Shown here: positions 44,901-54,666 of the stretch, one piece after another
How positions within the stretch are numbered: position 1 is the stretch's first letter
Layout of the letters: every line of letters starts with the position of its first letter
Source of the DNA: Flavobacterium sp. 9AF
GTDB taxonomy: Bacteria > Bacteroidota > Bacteroidia > Flavobacteriales > Flavobacteriaceae
DNA length: 64,000 nt
NCBI RefSeq assembly: GCF_902506265.1
Contig: NZ_LR733556.1
Location: 1,333,838 to 1,397,837, forward strand
Direction: 5' to 3'
Notes under the pieces: generated by a model
Databases searched by the model: none
What the model was told of the DNA's origin: nothing
Seen by the model: the letters and a program-made list of their open reading frames with translations, nothing else
Made by a program: the position numbers and the translations under genes

Positions 44901-47900
44901 TTCATTTCATTATCTAGTAATGGTTGTGTTTCTGCAGGTGCAGGTAATGATTCTGCATGTAAAAACATTCGTATCTTTTTAAACTGACGCATATCAACAC
45001 TTACATTTTTAAATACAGCTCTTGCGTCATTAGGTTGCAAACCATCATCATTTCCTGAATCTTTATCATAAACTCTTAAAGAAAGCGACTGTTCATTTTG
45101 ATTAATAACCGTGTTATTATTATACAATTGCTCTCTAGTTACTCCTGGAGGAGAAACATAAGGTATAGGTGTTCTATTTGCATTTTCTTGTATATTAATG
45201 GCAACCACATCAAATCCAGTTTTATCATCTGTAGGGTCTTGATCATTAAAATCTAATGTATTAACATATCTCCTCCATTCACCTCTTACCAAATCTAGAG
45301 AGCCAAAACGAAGTGTAATTTCATCATCAAAACCAGTCATATACATTCTCATGAATCGAATAGAACGGAAATCAGCAATTGACCCCACAACATTATCATT
45401 CGTAAACTCTAGAATTGGAATTTTAAATTGAATCCATCTTGCCTCAACATTACTACCATTTGGAAGTGATTCAGTAACTACTCTAGTATCTACAACATAA
45501 TTTTGCCCTACTTGTAATCCTTGTTCTATAGGCACTTCAAATTTAAAATAGGCATTAATAGTATTCATCGTTTGATCTCTATTAACATCTTCTACATCAG
45601 GTCTTGTATCATTTCCTCTATTGGTATCCGTAACATTTACGGGAGAGTTTCCTTCAAAATTATTATAATTTTTATAACGATTAACTATATCTCCAGAAGC
45701 ACTTAAATAAAACTGATAATTATCTGCAGAAGGATCACTGTATCCTGCATAGGTTGGAAATTTAGCCATCTCCCCAGCATCATTTAATCCATCATAACCT
45801 ACATCTTGAAGGGTTCTATTGGCTTCATCAGTATCAAATGCATATACTAACGATTGTGCGCTAGGTACTTGTCCCCAATTTGTTTGCAAGGCAGGTACAG
45901 TTGCACCTACTTCAGGAAGACCGTTTTCAAATTGTTTTCTACCATCTTTTAATACATCTTCAGAAATTTCCCCTAGGTTTATGACTAATTTTCCTTTATT
46001 AGTAGAAGGCACTACATCTGGAGTATTTGCATAATATGGATCTAACACCCAAAATTGAATATATTCAACATTAGATTGTTCAAAATTTGTAGAATTAATA
46101 GAACGCATAATACCGCCCCAGTTATCTGGTGCTTCTGCAGCAGAAAACTGATTTGTTGCTACTATATTTGGATTGTAGTTATACGGACCTCTTTCTCTAG
46201 GGAAGTAAGTTAAATCTAATGTACTAATTACATTAGTATTCCCTTGAGCTATATCTACGTTTGGAAACAATTCTCTACTATAAATCCTTCTTGTCTTATT
46301 TAACGATAAATCATTATCATTTATTCCTCCTGGAGGTTGAGTATAAAAAATTGGATCTATTGTATACCAAGCTAACTTTGCTCTTTTATTTCCAACATTC
46401 AAATCATCTGAAGCAGGTTCAGTAGTACCCGCATTACCGTCAAAATTACCTTCTAAAGGAACGGATGCTAATTCCCAAGCCTGTGGTGAACGCAAATCGA
46501 TAGAAGATTGAGATCCTTCAAAATCATCTACATAAGTAGTGGCTTCTCCGTTAAACTGGTCTGCCTTAGATGCTCCAGGCAACAGATAAGCAATTTCACC
46601 TCTAAAAGATAAATTTGAAGGCACATCGGTATCTATATTTGGGAGTTTATTAACTAACCTTGTTAGTAATGGCACTTCTGTTGAAAAATTTGTATTTAAT
46701 CCTACGATAGTATTATTTACAGATTCTTGTCCGTAATTGGATTTATTAGTAAAAGGCCTTTCCGATAAATTTAAAATAGTACCTCCTACTAAAAAGTTTT
46801 TATTAAACTGATGTTCCACATTTAAACCCCAAAAACGTCTTGTTTGTTGTCCAAAAACAGAGTTGTTTTCTACAGAAATTTCGATAGGAGTATTAGAAGC
46901 TTGTAATGAAGGATCCAATAATTGCACTTTTCCTAATTGATAATTTACTGTATAATCTACTCCTTCAACTAAAATTCTACCTCCAGATTTTACAACTACT
47001 GACCCCTGAGGTACGTTGAAAGCACCTATAGAAATTCCGTCTCCACCTGATGATTTGAAACGTCCTCTTAATTGGAATTTATTTTTTTCACTTTCTTGCA
47101 AAGCCGCAGCTTGAGTAGATTTATATAATGTTCTAAAAACATATTTATCTTGATTTGCATTGTAACTTGCTGGATTATCATAATCTTCTGTAGGTGAAGT
47201 ATTTAATTTATCAAACAATAATTCCCCAAAAGGCTCTTTAGTAGTAAATATAATACGTCCATATTGTGGATCAATTGTTATAGCAGGAACAAAATCAAAA
47301 AAACCATCTCCTCCTTCTTGCGGATCATTAGTATAATTTAATTTATCTAAATTTAAAACTTTTAACAAAGGTGTATTTTCCACTCCAGCGGGTAGCGGTG
47401 AAGTACTATTTGCTTCAGTGATATAATTTAAAGGCGAAGGGTCTGTATATAAAATATTGAATTTAAAATCCTCTTTTTGCAATTGATAACCCCCTGGGAT
47501 CTGATAAATATTTTTCATCATCAAATTCCATGTTGGCATAGTTAAATCTGCATTTGGTGCTTTTTGTTTCACTGCTGTTAAATTACTTTTTAATAATTTA
47601 ACAAGTAATGCTTGAGAGGAAGGAATTCCAGAATTATCAACCTGAGTCGCATCTACACCATCTGTTCCAAATTCTCCCACTTGATATACTTGATCTCCAA
47701 TTGTATATTGATATGCAACTGCTAAAACTTCATCATTTGCTAATCTTTGGTTCAAGGACAAATACCCTAACTGAGGATGATAACTATATTCAGAAGTAGT
47801 TAATTTTCTTGCGTTTTCTAGTTTTGCATAATCTAATCCTTCATCAACACCTATAGTAAAACCATTATTTGCTGTAGCAACTTCACGAATAGCTTGCGTT

Positions 47901-49135
47901 AAAAAACTATTAGCTGTTCCTATTTTATTGGGATCAAATTTATTGTTCCCGTTATCAGATGGACTGTCTGGTGATACAGGATTAAAAAAAGTAGGGTGAT
48001 TTGATAAATTAACACCTACCACTTCTTGAGGACCTAAATTGGTAAGTGGCGCTTCACCAATATCTTGTAATGCAACTAAATTTCTAAGATTATTTTCATT
48101 AGAATTGATTCTATTTTGTTTGTTAGTTACCCATACCTCTAACCTAGTAATTTGTACCCTACTATTTATATATGGATAGGTTTCTAAAGCTTTATCATAC
48201 TTATCTCTAAAAAATTGAGATAAAAAATAATGCTTATCAGAATCATATTCTTGCGCAAATAATTCAAAATCTTGCAATGTTCCACCTCCTTGAGAAGTTA
48301 CCGTTTTGGTTTGCGATTTCTGTTCTGAAAAAACACCAGTTACAGTTGTTTTTCCAAATTGCAATTGAGCTTTTACCCCAAATAAACTCTGAGATCCTCT
48401 TATTAATGAATTAGATAGAGGAAAACTCACGTTCCCGACTTCTAATTTTTGTAATATATCATCTTCAGTTGCTCCATACTCAAGCTTTATTAAATTTTGA
48501 AACGCAAAAGTAGATTGAGTATCATAATTTATGTTTACGTTTAATCTTGTTCCCACTTTACCTTGAAGACCTACACTAATTCTTTGATCAAAATCGAATG
48601 TGGTAGTCACTCTATTTCTTGGAGAAAAAGCAGGATTGTCTTGCTTTGTGTATCGAAGCCCTAAATCTACTTCTACTGAACCAGTAGGCTTAATATCTAT
48701 CGTATTACTTCCAAATATACTTTCAAAAAATTTTGAATTAACGTAATATCTAGGCAATAAATCTTTCTTTTTATCTTTGCTGTCTTCTTTTTTACCGTCA
48801 ACAGCTGCTGATTTTTCTCGATAATATTTACGCATCTCTTCACGCAAAACTAATTCTTGATATTGCTGTGGTGTTAATACCAATGGGTAATTCACATTGA
48901 ATCCATCGAAAGTACGAGTATAAATATATCGATCTGTTACTACATCATAAGTATATGCTTCTACAATACTATTAGGATTGGGAGATTTAATTTTCCCTAA
49001 ATCAGCACCTGTTTGTATTGAATCGTTTACTTGTGCATTTACTTGTAAAAAAAACAATAACAGGAATCCAAAAAATAATTGTTTACTTCTTTTTATTCGC
49101 CTATTCAAAATATTCGCTTTTACTATATTCTCCAA
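41909..49135 (-). CDS. sprA: Type IX secretion translocon protein SprA
   Basis: Giant outer membrane barrel (2408 residues) that forms the T9SS pore and is needed for gliding. N-terminal signal (SKQLFFGFLLLFFLQVNAQ), RYYVNSKFFESIFGSNTIDI near residue 130, and repeated SprA-family segments such as RGEIAYLLPGAS..DQFNG and VDDFEGSQSSIDLRSP. The C-terminus (RTGFTIRYNFGN) is a barrel end. No ATG is available: the frame is open only after the ruvA stop, and the first possible starts are TTG 49135 and TTG 49108 (ATT 49111 also). The gene follows ruvA in the same frame with 3 bp between. Confidence 0.95.
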   Translation of the reverse strand: MENIVKANILNRRIKRSKQLFFGFLLLFFLQVNAQVNDSIQTGADLGKIKSPNPNSIVEAYTYDVVTDRYIYTRTFDGFNVNYPLVLTPQQYQELVLREEMRKYYREKSAAVDGKKEDSKDKKKDLLPRYYVNSKFFESIFGSNTIDIKPTGSVEVDLGLRYTKQDNPAFSPRNRVTTTFDFDQRISVGLQGKVGTRLNVNINYDTQSTFAFQNLIKLEYGATEDDILQKLEVGNVSFPLSNSLIRGSQSLFGVKAQLQFGKTTVTGVFSEQKSQTKTVTSQGGGTLQDFELFAQEYDSDKHYFLSQFFRDKYDKALETYPYINSRVQITRLEVWVTNKQNRINSNENNLRNLVALQDIGEAPLTNLGPQEVVGVNLSNHPTFFNPVSPDSPSDNGNNKFDPNKIGTANSFLTQAIREVATANNGFTIGVDEGLDYAKLENARKLTTSEYSYHPQLGYLSLNQRLANDEVLAVAYQYTIGDQVYQVGEFGTDGVDATQVDNSGIPSSQALLVKLLKSNLTAVKQKAPNADLTMPTWNLMMKNIYQIPGGYQLQKEDFKFNILYTDPSPLNYITEANSTSPLPAGVENTPLLKVLNLDKLNYTNDPQEGGDGFFDFVPAITIDPQYGRIIFTTKEPFGELLFDKLNTSPTEDYDNPASYNANQDKYVFRTLYKSTQAAALQESEKNKFQLRGRFKSSGGDGISIGAFNVPQGSVVVKSGGRILVEGVDYTVNYQLGKVQLLDPSLQASNTPIEISVENNSVFGQQTRRFWGLNVEHQFNKNFLVGGTILNLSERPFTNKSNYGQESVNNTIVGLNTNFSTEVPLLTRLVNKLPNIDTDVPSNLSFRGEIAYLLPGASKADQFNGEATTYVDDFEGSQSSIDLRSPQAWELASVPLEGNFDGNAGTTEPASDDLNVGNKRAKLAWYTIDPIFYTQPPGGINDNDLSLNKTRRIYSRELFPNVDIAQGNTNVISTLDLTYFPRERGPYNYNPNIVATNQFSAAEAPDNWGGIMRSINSTNFEQSNVEYIQFWVLDPYYANTPDVVPSTNKGKLVINLGEISEDVLKDGRKQFENGLPEVGATVPALQTNWGQVPSAQSLVYAFDTDEANRTLQDVGYDGLNDAGEMAKFPTYAGYSDPSADNYQFYLSASGDIVNRYKNYNNFEGNSPVNVTDTNRGNDTRPDVEDVNRDQTMNTINAYFKFEVPIEQGLQVGQNYVVDTRVVTESLPNGSNVEARWIQFKIPILEFTNDNVVGSIADFRSIRFMRMYMTGFDDEITLRFGSLDLVRGEWRRYVNTLDFNDQDPTDDKTGFDVVAINIQENANRTPIPYVSPPGVTREQLYNNNTVINQNEQSLSLRVYDKDSGNDDGLQPNDARAVFKNVSVDMRQFKKIRMFLHAESLPAPAETQPLLDNEMKAFIRFGNDFTENFYQIEVPLKVSPQNSATPEAIWPSENEIELPLEILTALKSRMISDPNSIIPDANGIRFINEQDLGSANNKLTLGIKGNPNFGLVRTLMVGVKNNSNQIVRGEVWFNELRLSDLDNKGGYAAVANVDTNVADFATLSATSRVSTIGFGGIEQGPNERSREDVFQYDVVTNLNLGKLLPKKWGITLPFNYAVGEETVTPKYDPFYQDIELQQLIDNTDDQQEKDNIKNRAIDYTKRTSINFIGVRKERGEEQKQHFYDVENLTLSYSFNETEHHDYEIESLVDQQNRTTVDYAYAFKPLTIEPFKNSKKLSKSGYYKLLKDFNFNFLPASVSFSSNIIRQFNRQQFRLVEVEGIGLDPLYRRNYFFNYQYGFNYNLSKSLRVNYTASTSNIVRNYLDDSDTPIDGLDIWDDYWNIGESNQHTQQIVVNYDLPINKIPALSFVKSNYSYTGDFNWQRSSDAFSTIEAEDGTEYQLGNTIQNANSHKLNTTLNMDLFYKYIGLTGVKKKKNKDKKEAGKETKDALPKPGQKITAKSKVAKKEGNIFIDGLIGVVTSVKNIQANYTQTSGTVLPGYLPGLGFFGSSKPSLGFVFGSQSDVRYEAARQGWLTTFPEFNQNFTQVVNKQLNFTAQVEPFADLKIDLTAERMYSENYSEQYDVLNGQYNSRSPYNFGNFNISTVLIKTSFSESNEKYSEAFNDFRNNRILVADKLATEHYGTDNYPRDAEGYPVGFGKNSQQVLLPAFRAAYVGRDVSKESVGVFKSVPLPNWNLKYTGLMRYKWFKDKFKRFSLQHGYRASYNVNSFRSNLNEAPVDANGNFYASTIISNVNLTEQFNPLMRVDFEMKNSIKILAEMKKDRTLNMSFDNNLLTEVSGNEYTIGLGYRIKDVTINSRLADNPTGVIKSDINIKTDFSLRKNNTIVRYLDYDNNELAGGQNLWSVKLSADYSFSKNLTAIFFYDHQFSQAVISTSFPITNIRTGFTIRYNFGN

Positions 49136-49138
49136 GTC

Positions 49139-49720
49139 TTATAAATTTTTTAATGCTTGTTTAATTAAATTTTCCACACTTGCATTAGGTTCTTGTTTTA
49201 CTATTTTTTCCAGCACTTTTTCAGCTATTTTTCTAGTAAAACCTAATACTTCCAAAGCAGATAACGCTTCTTCTTTATTCGTATTGTTTGAAATAAGAGA
49301 AACTTCGTCTAAAGCATACACATTTAACACTTTATCCTTTAAATCTAAGATCACTCTTTGAGCAGTTTTTGCTCCAATTCCTTTAATACTCTGTATAGTA
49401 GTTACGTCATTAGAGGCTATGGCTTGAATAATTTGTTGGGGCGCTAATGATGACAACATGGTTCTAGCAATACTTGCTCCTACTCCAGAAACTGAGATTA
49501 ATAATTTAAATAATTCTCTTTCTTGTTTTTCAACAAACCCGTATAATGTATGCGCATCTTCTTTGATTTGTAGAAAAGTGAATAATTTTATTTTTTCTTC
49601 ATTTGGAATAAGTGAGAACGTATGTAAAGATATATTAACATGATAACCTATCCCATTACAATCAATTACAACTTCCGTTGGTGTCTTTTCGACTAATCTT
49701 CCTTGAATATATGTTATCAT
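49139..49720 (-). CDS. ruvA: Holliday junction branch migration protein RuvA
   Basis: DNA-binding partner of RuvB, 193 residues. The N-terminal OB-fold begins MITYIQGRLVEKTPTEVVID; tandem helix-hairpin-helix motifs follow (LISVSGVGASIARTMLS, IQSIKGIGAKTAQRVIL). The C-terminal three-helix domain that contacts RuvB is present (EALSALEVLGFTRKIAEKVL). It lies between maeB and sprA, all on the minus strand; ruvB is 10 kb away. Confidence 0.97.
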   Translation of the reverse strand: MITYIQGRLVEKTPTEVVIDCNGIGYHVNISLHTFSLIPNEEKIKLFTFLQIKEDAHTLYGFVEKQERELFKLLISVSGVGASIARTMLSSLAPQQIIQAIASNDVTTIQSIKGIGAKTAQRVILDLKDKVLNVYALDEVSLISNNTNKEEALSALEVLGFTRKIAEKVLEKIVKQEPNASVENLIKQALKNL

Positions 49721-49745
49721 GTTAGTTAATAGTAGTAGTTAGTAA

Positions 49746-52040
49746 TTATTTCAGAATTGATTGTTTGTATCTTCTTTCCTTTTCTTGAGCATCCACTACA
49801 GAAACAGCGGCCATATTAACCATTTCTTCAACGCTTGCTCCTAATTGGAAAATATGAACTGGTTTATCTAGTCCTAACATTATTGGACCTATTGATTCCG
49901 ATTTATTTAATTCTTTTAGAAGTTTGTAGGTTATATTAGCTGAATCCAAGTTTGGAAAAATAAGTGTATTCACTTTTTTATTTGCTAACTTAGAAAAAGG
50001 AAATTTACTTTTAAGCATTTCTGGATTTAATGCGAAATCGGTTTGAATTTCTCCATCAATAATTAAATCTGGATAATATTTATGCAGATAAGAAACTGCT
50101 TCTCTAACTTTTTTAGGATTTTCATTTTCCGATGATCCAAAATTAGAGAAAGATACCATTGCCATAACAGGTTCCATACCGAACATTCTTACCGTTTTTG
50201 CTGTCATTAAAGCAATTTTTGCTAAATCTTCAGCAGAAGGATTTGGATTTATAGCTGTGTCTGAAAGAAAAATGGGTCCTCTCGAAGTCATCATCATATT
50301 AGTTGTCGCTATACGTGTTACTCCTGGGGCTTTTTCAATTAACTCCATAACAGGTTTAACTACCGTGGGATAACTTCTTGAATATCCTGTTACCATTGTG
50401 TCCGCTTCTCCAGAATTCACCATCATCAATCCGAAATAATTTCGTTCTCTCATCCATTTCTCGGCATCAAGCAAAGTTACTCCTCTTCTTTGTCTAGATT
50501 TCCAGAAAGCTTTTGCATATTTTTTTCTACGTTTATCTTCTTCAGATGTTTTTGGATCTATTATTTCTACATCAGCATCAAAACCAATTTCAATTTTTAG
50601 TTCTTGAATGATGTCTTTATTACCTAATAAAATAGGTTGTCCAATACCTTCTTCATGTACAATTTGAGCTGCTTTTAAAACATCTAGATGATCTGCTTCT
50701 GCAAACACCACTCGTTTTGGATTGGTTTTTGCCCTATTTACTAACATACGAATCATTTTATTATCAGACCCTAATCGTTCCAATAAATCGAGCTCATATT
50801 TTTCCCAATCACTTATTTCAATTTGAGCTACTCCAGACTCAATAGCTGCTTTTGCAACCGCTGGAGCTACCACACCTATTAATCTTGGATCAAAAGGTTT
50901 TGGAATAATATAATCGCGCCCAAAGTTTAATTTAGTTTCTCCATAAGCTATATTAACCTGCTCAGGTACTGGACTTTTGGCTAATTCAGCAAGAGCCCTT
51001 ACTGCTGCCATTTTCATTTCCTCATTAATTTTTTTCGCGCGAACATCTAAAGCCCCTCTAAAAATATAAGGAAAACCAAGAACGTTATTTACCTGATTAG
51101 GATGGTCTGAACGACCCGTAGCCATAATCACATCTTCTCTGGTATTAATTGCTAAATTATAATCAATTTCAGGAATAGGATTGGCCATTGCAAAAACTAT
51201 GGGGTCATTGTTCATTGACAATAACATTTCTGGGGTAAAAATATTTCCTACGGATAATCCTAGAAATACATCTGCACCTACAATCATTTCTTTTAAAGAT
51301 TGAGGAGCACAAGATTTAGCATATTTCTTTTGTAAATCCGAAAGATCTTCTCTGCAAGTGGTTAACATACCGTCTTTATCGAACATAAAAATATGTTCGA
51401 CCTTTACACCTAACAAAACATAAAGATTGGCACATGCTAAAGCTGCTGAACCGGCACCAGAAACAACTACTTTTACTTTGTCTATTTCTTTTTCAGCTAA
51501 TTCTAATGCGTTTAACAATGCTGCAGAAGAAATTATTGCTGTCCCGTGTTGATCATCATGCATTACAGGAATATTCAACTCTTCGACTAATCTTTTCTCT
51601 ATTTCAAAAGATTCAGGAGCTTTAATATCTTCCAAATTAATTCCTCCAAATGTAGGAGCAATATTTTTTACAGTTTGTATGAATTCTTCGATATCTTTAG
51701 TTCCAACCTCAATATCAAAAACATCAATATCGGCAAATATTTTAAATAGTAACCCTTTTCCTTCCATTACAGGTTTAGATGCTTCTGGGCCAATATCTCC
51801 AAGTCCTAAAACAGCTGTTCCATTAGAAATTACGGCTACTAAATTTCCTTTAGCTGTATATTTATATACATTTTTTACATCTTTAGCTATTTCTAAACAA
51901 GGTTCTGCAACACCAGGCGAATAAGCCAATGACAAATCTCTTTGGGTTGCGTATTTCTTTGTTGGTACTACCTGAATTTTACCAGGTGTAGGTTTTGCGT
52001 GGTATAATAAAGCTTCTCTTCTTTTTGTATCTTTGTGCAT
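49746..52040 (-). CDS. maeB: NADP-dependent malic enzyme with phosphotransacetylase-like domain
   Basis: Decarboxylates malate to pyruvate with NADP reduction. Residues 1-430 are the malic enzyme: AYSPGVAEPC, PVMHDDQHGTAII and the nucleotide site VVSGAGSAALACANLY. Residues about 430-764 form the phosphotransacetylase-like domain typical of MaeB, which usually binds acetyl-CoA as a regulator rather than acting as an enzyme. Length 764 is normal. First of a possible maeB-ruvA-sprA run, 25 bp before ruvA. Confidence 0.96.
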   Translation of the reverse strand: MHKDTKRREALLYHAKPTPGKIQVVPTKKYATQRDLSLAYSPGVAEPCLEIAKDVKNVYKYTAKGNLVAVISNGTAVLGLGDIGPEASKPVMEGKGLLFKIFADIDVFDIEVGTKDIEEFIQTVKNIAPTFGGINLEDIKAPESFEIEKRLVEELNIPVMHDDQHGTAIISSAALLNALELAEKEIDKVKVVVSGAGSAALACANLYVLLGVKVEHIFMFDKDGMLTTCREDLSDLQKKYAKSCAPQSLKEMIVGADVFLGLSVGNIFTPEMLLSMNNDPIVFAMANPIPEIDYNLAINTREDVIMATGRSDHPNQVNNVLGFPYIFRGALDVRAKKINEEMKMAAVRALAELAKSPVPEQVNIAYGETKLNFGRDYIIPKPFDPRLIGVVAPAVAKAAIESGVAQIEISDWEKYELDLLERLGSDNKMIRMLVNRAKTNPKRVVFAEADHLDVLKAAQIVHEEGIGQPILLGNKDIIQELKIEIGFDADVEIIDPKTSEEDKRRKKYAKAFWKSRQRRGVTLLDAEKWMRERNYFGLMMVNSGEADTMVTGYSRSYPTVVKPVMELIEKAPGVTRIATTNMMMTSRGPIFLSDTAINPNPSAEDLAKIALMTAKTVRMFGMEPVMAMVSFSNFGSSENENPKKVREAVSYLHKYYPDLIIDGEIQTDFALNPEMLKSKFPFSKLANKKVNTLIFPNLDSANITYKLLKELNKSESIGPIMLGLDKPVHIFQLGASVEEMVNMAAVSVVDAQEKERRYKQSILK

Positions 52041-52063
52041 ATAATCACTTTTATATGAACTTA

Positions 52064-52071
52064 CAAAGTTA
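52064..52071 (-). promoter_or_regulatory. -7 box of maeB
   Basis: Minus-strand TAACTTTG, a TAnnTTTG match about 24 bp before the maeB ATG. Confidence 0.5.
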
Positions 52072-52166
52072 AAATAAGCAACGAAAGAAAAAAATTTTAA
52101 AGCTACTCTTTTGTTAAAATCTTAATAAAGATATTTATTTTCTACTATTTAATTATTTTAAAACTT

Positions 52167-54629
52167 TTATTTACAAAAATATTCATCTTTTGTTCTTATA
52201 ACGTTATCTAAGGTCTCCTTATCTTTCCAAAATGTAACATCTTCTTTAAAAGTTGTATTAGCACCAAAATTCAATTTTATGGGCTCTTTAATTATTTCTA
52301 AATTTGCAACATCTATGTAATCTGATTTTAAGGAATTAACATGAAAATAAACGTTTATATAATTTGGATCTTTTTTATTGGTTACAGTATTTTTATCAAT
52401 CATTATAAGTTCGTCTAAAAAATAATTCCCATTCGAATATTGATATGTTACTATAATCTTATATATGAATGCAAAATTTTGACCTGAATTATCTTTTAAA
52501 TCAAATGGTTCTCTTTCTACACAATGTTCAAATTGCAGAACAGCAAAAGTCTCACAATCGATATAAATATAACCTTTAGAGCTCTTTGGTGCTGGATAAC
52601 CAAAACCCGTTGAATGAGAACCTGGAGAAGTATTTACAAACGAAATTTTATAAGTCTTTTTACCTTTAATCGTTTCAAACCCTTCATTTTTATAATTATA
52701 TGAACCACTTCTATATAGCGCATTCGCTTTTTCAGTAATCAAATCTCTATTCAAGAGTGAAAATAACCCATAAGAACTTGAAAACCTAAGTTTATCTGAC
52801 TTACTAGGTGTTTTTTTTAACCTTTCAATCTTACCATAAAATTTAGTATCAGAATTATTTGAGCTATTCAATCCTTTTGAACAATAGAATTTAAGAATAG
52901 CTTCGTCCATTATTTTTTCAGTTCCTTCTTTAACTATACTACTTTTATATAGGAAGCTTTGATTAAATTCTTTTTGATAATAATTTTGATTTACATTTGT
53001 TTGCGCTTTTGTTATAATTTCTTTAGCAGATAATTCCTTTTGATTTGTATTTAAAATAACTTCATCTAAAATAATTCCTCCCATTTTGCTTTTAGACAAC
53101 TGAAAGACGTAGTCTTTTAGGTTACTATTTAATTGAAGGGAATCTGAAGCGTATTCGAAAGCATTTACTTTTAAAAATGCGACTTCATTTGTATTGGGAA
53201 CTAGCATTTCAAAAGTACCATCTCTTTTTGTAATTGTAATTCTATCATGTAATTGTATTTCTGCATTAGGAATAACATGGTTACTATTTTTATCAACTAT
53301 CCTACCTTTTATCATATAATTTGGCAACTTGACTTTCTTGAAATCACTTTCCTCGTATTTCCTTACTACTGGTGGATACGATTTCTTAATAAAAACCAGC
53401 GCATCAAAACTGGTTTGCCAATTGCCTTTAATGGGCATATTTCCTAATATTGAGCTATAAAAAGGTACTTTATTTTGAACATCAAACTCAAAAAAAGCTA
53501 TATTATATTCTGAAAGTTGTTTTTCAACACTGTTCTCAGGTGGCGTTAAAATAGGATAAAGTATTGAATTAACCATACCATAATTGCCTTCAAAAGATGA
53601 AAAAGCAATAGTATATATATTTTCTTTAAAATATTCTTTCAAAATTTTACCCATTGGAATTCCTCCTTCAAGAAGTTCCTTTCCTTCTCCATCATTATAA
53701 TCTGAATAACCCGTTGCTTTCTTTTCTAAATCGGATTGTTTACTTAAATAATCTTCTGTTAGATTATCTATTTCTAAATTACTTATTTCTTTTGCGAAAT
53801 GATACGAAGCACCCCAACCAATAATTTTTTCATTTGGATAACTTTCGGCTAAAAAAATTAAATTCTGAGCCATTTGTTTATCTCTAGGATTTTGAACGGC
53901 TATTTTTTGATTTTGGATTTGAGCAATTTCAAAATTAACATTGGTTAAACTACTAGTAAACACTTGTTTGATGATTTTTTCATCTAAAGTTAGGTTGTTC
54001 ATTTTTTCAAATGAGCCAAATATCTCGTGAACATTTTTATAAAAAGCAATTGAATCTGTTTTATTAGTTGCAATTTTTTCTAAATCTTTATATATAAATG
54101 CTTTTTCGATTTCTTCGAATAAAGATGCTTTCATTTTAATATTCCTATTCTTAAAAACAGTTTTTAAATCATCTATAAAATAGTTTTTAAATAAAACTCC
54201 TTCTTGACAATCAAAACCAACAATTTTAATAGTATCATTCTTTTTTGCTCTTTCTTCAATATAAATTAATAATTCCTGAAAAGATTGCGTGTCTGACCAA
54301 ATTGAAAAAATAGATTCATTATATATTACACTATTTTCTTCTTTATTTAAAACTAGTTGACGAGCTTTATAATTGTCATACAATCCACTTTCAAAAGCTA
54401 TTGTATTATAGCCTAACTTTTCATGTAAATATTTAATAAGTTTTATCTTTTCATTAAAAGTAGCACCATCGCCATGCGATTGTTCTCCAAGTAAAACGAG
54501 ATGCTTATATTTTAAAATAGTTTCTAAAAAAGAATAATCTGAATTATCTATAATAGAATGAGACTTACCATCTATTTTTGCTTGAGGAAATGCAAAAAAG
54601 GAAGCAAATATTAATATTAAAAATCTCAT
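52167..54629 (-). CDS. Erythromycin-esterase-like protein fused to carboxypeptidase-regulatory domain
   Basis: Exported protein of 820 residues (signal MRFLILIFASFFAFPQ). Residues about 40-410 match the erythromycin esterase family, with LLGEQSHGDGATFNEKIKLI, AFESGLYD and a GWGASYHFAKE segment. A CarboxypepD_reg-like beta sandwich follows at about 440-515 (KGRIVDKNSNHVIPNAEIQL), then a C-terminal region of about 280 residues that looks like the outer membrane-associated part of Bacteroidetes carboxypeptidase-like proteins. The combination is unusual. Esterase activity on macrolides is not implied. It lies 37 bp after the type B cargo gene and may share its transcript. Confidence 0.82.
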   Translation of the reverse strand: MRFLILIFASFFAFPQAKIDGKSHSIIDNSDYSFLETILKYKHLVLLGEQSHGDGATFNEKIKLIKYLHEKLGYNTIAFESGLYDNYKARQLVLNKEENSVIYNESIFSIWSDTQSFQELLIYIEERAKKNDTIKIVGFDCQEGVLFKNYFIDDLKTVFKNRNIKMKASLFEEIEKAFIYKDLEKIATNKTDSIAFYKNVHEIFGSFEKMNNLTLDEKIIKQVFTSSLTNVNFEIAQIQNQKIAVQNPRDKQMAQNLIFLAESYPNEKIIGWGASYHFAKEISNLEIDNLTEDYLSKQSDLEKKATGYSDYNDGEGKELLEGGIPMGKILKEYFKENIYTIAFSSFEGNYGMVNSILYPILTPPENSVEKQLSEYNIAFFEFDVQNKVPFYSSILGNMPIKGNWQTSFDALVFIKKSYPPVVRKYEESDFKKVKLPNYMIKGRIVDKNSNHVIPNAEIQLHDRITITKRDGTFEMLVPNTNEVAFLKVNAFEYASDSLQLNSNLKDYVFQLSKSKMGGIILDEVILNTNQKELSAKEIITKAQTNVNQNYYQKEFNQSFLYKSSIVKEGTEKIMDEAILKFYCSKGLNSSNNSDTKFYGKIERLKKTPSKSDKLRFSSSYGLFSLLNRDLITEKANALYRSGSYNYKNEGFETIKGKKTYKISFVNTSPGSHSTGFGYPAPKSSKGYIYIDCETFAVLQFEHCVEREPFDLKDNSGQNFAFIYKIIVTYQYSNGNYFLDELIMIDKNTVTNKKDPNYINVYFHVNSLKSDYIDVANLEIIKEPIKLNFGANTTFKEDVTFWKDKETLDNVIRTKDEYFCK

Positions 54630-54666
54630 AATTGAAATCTAAATAACAGGATTGATATAATATTTT

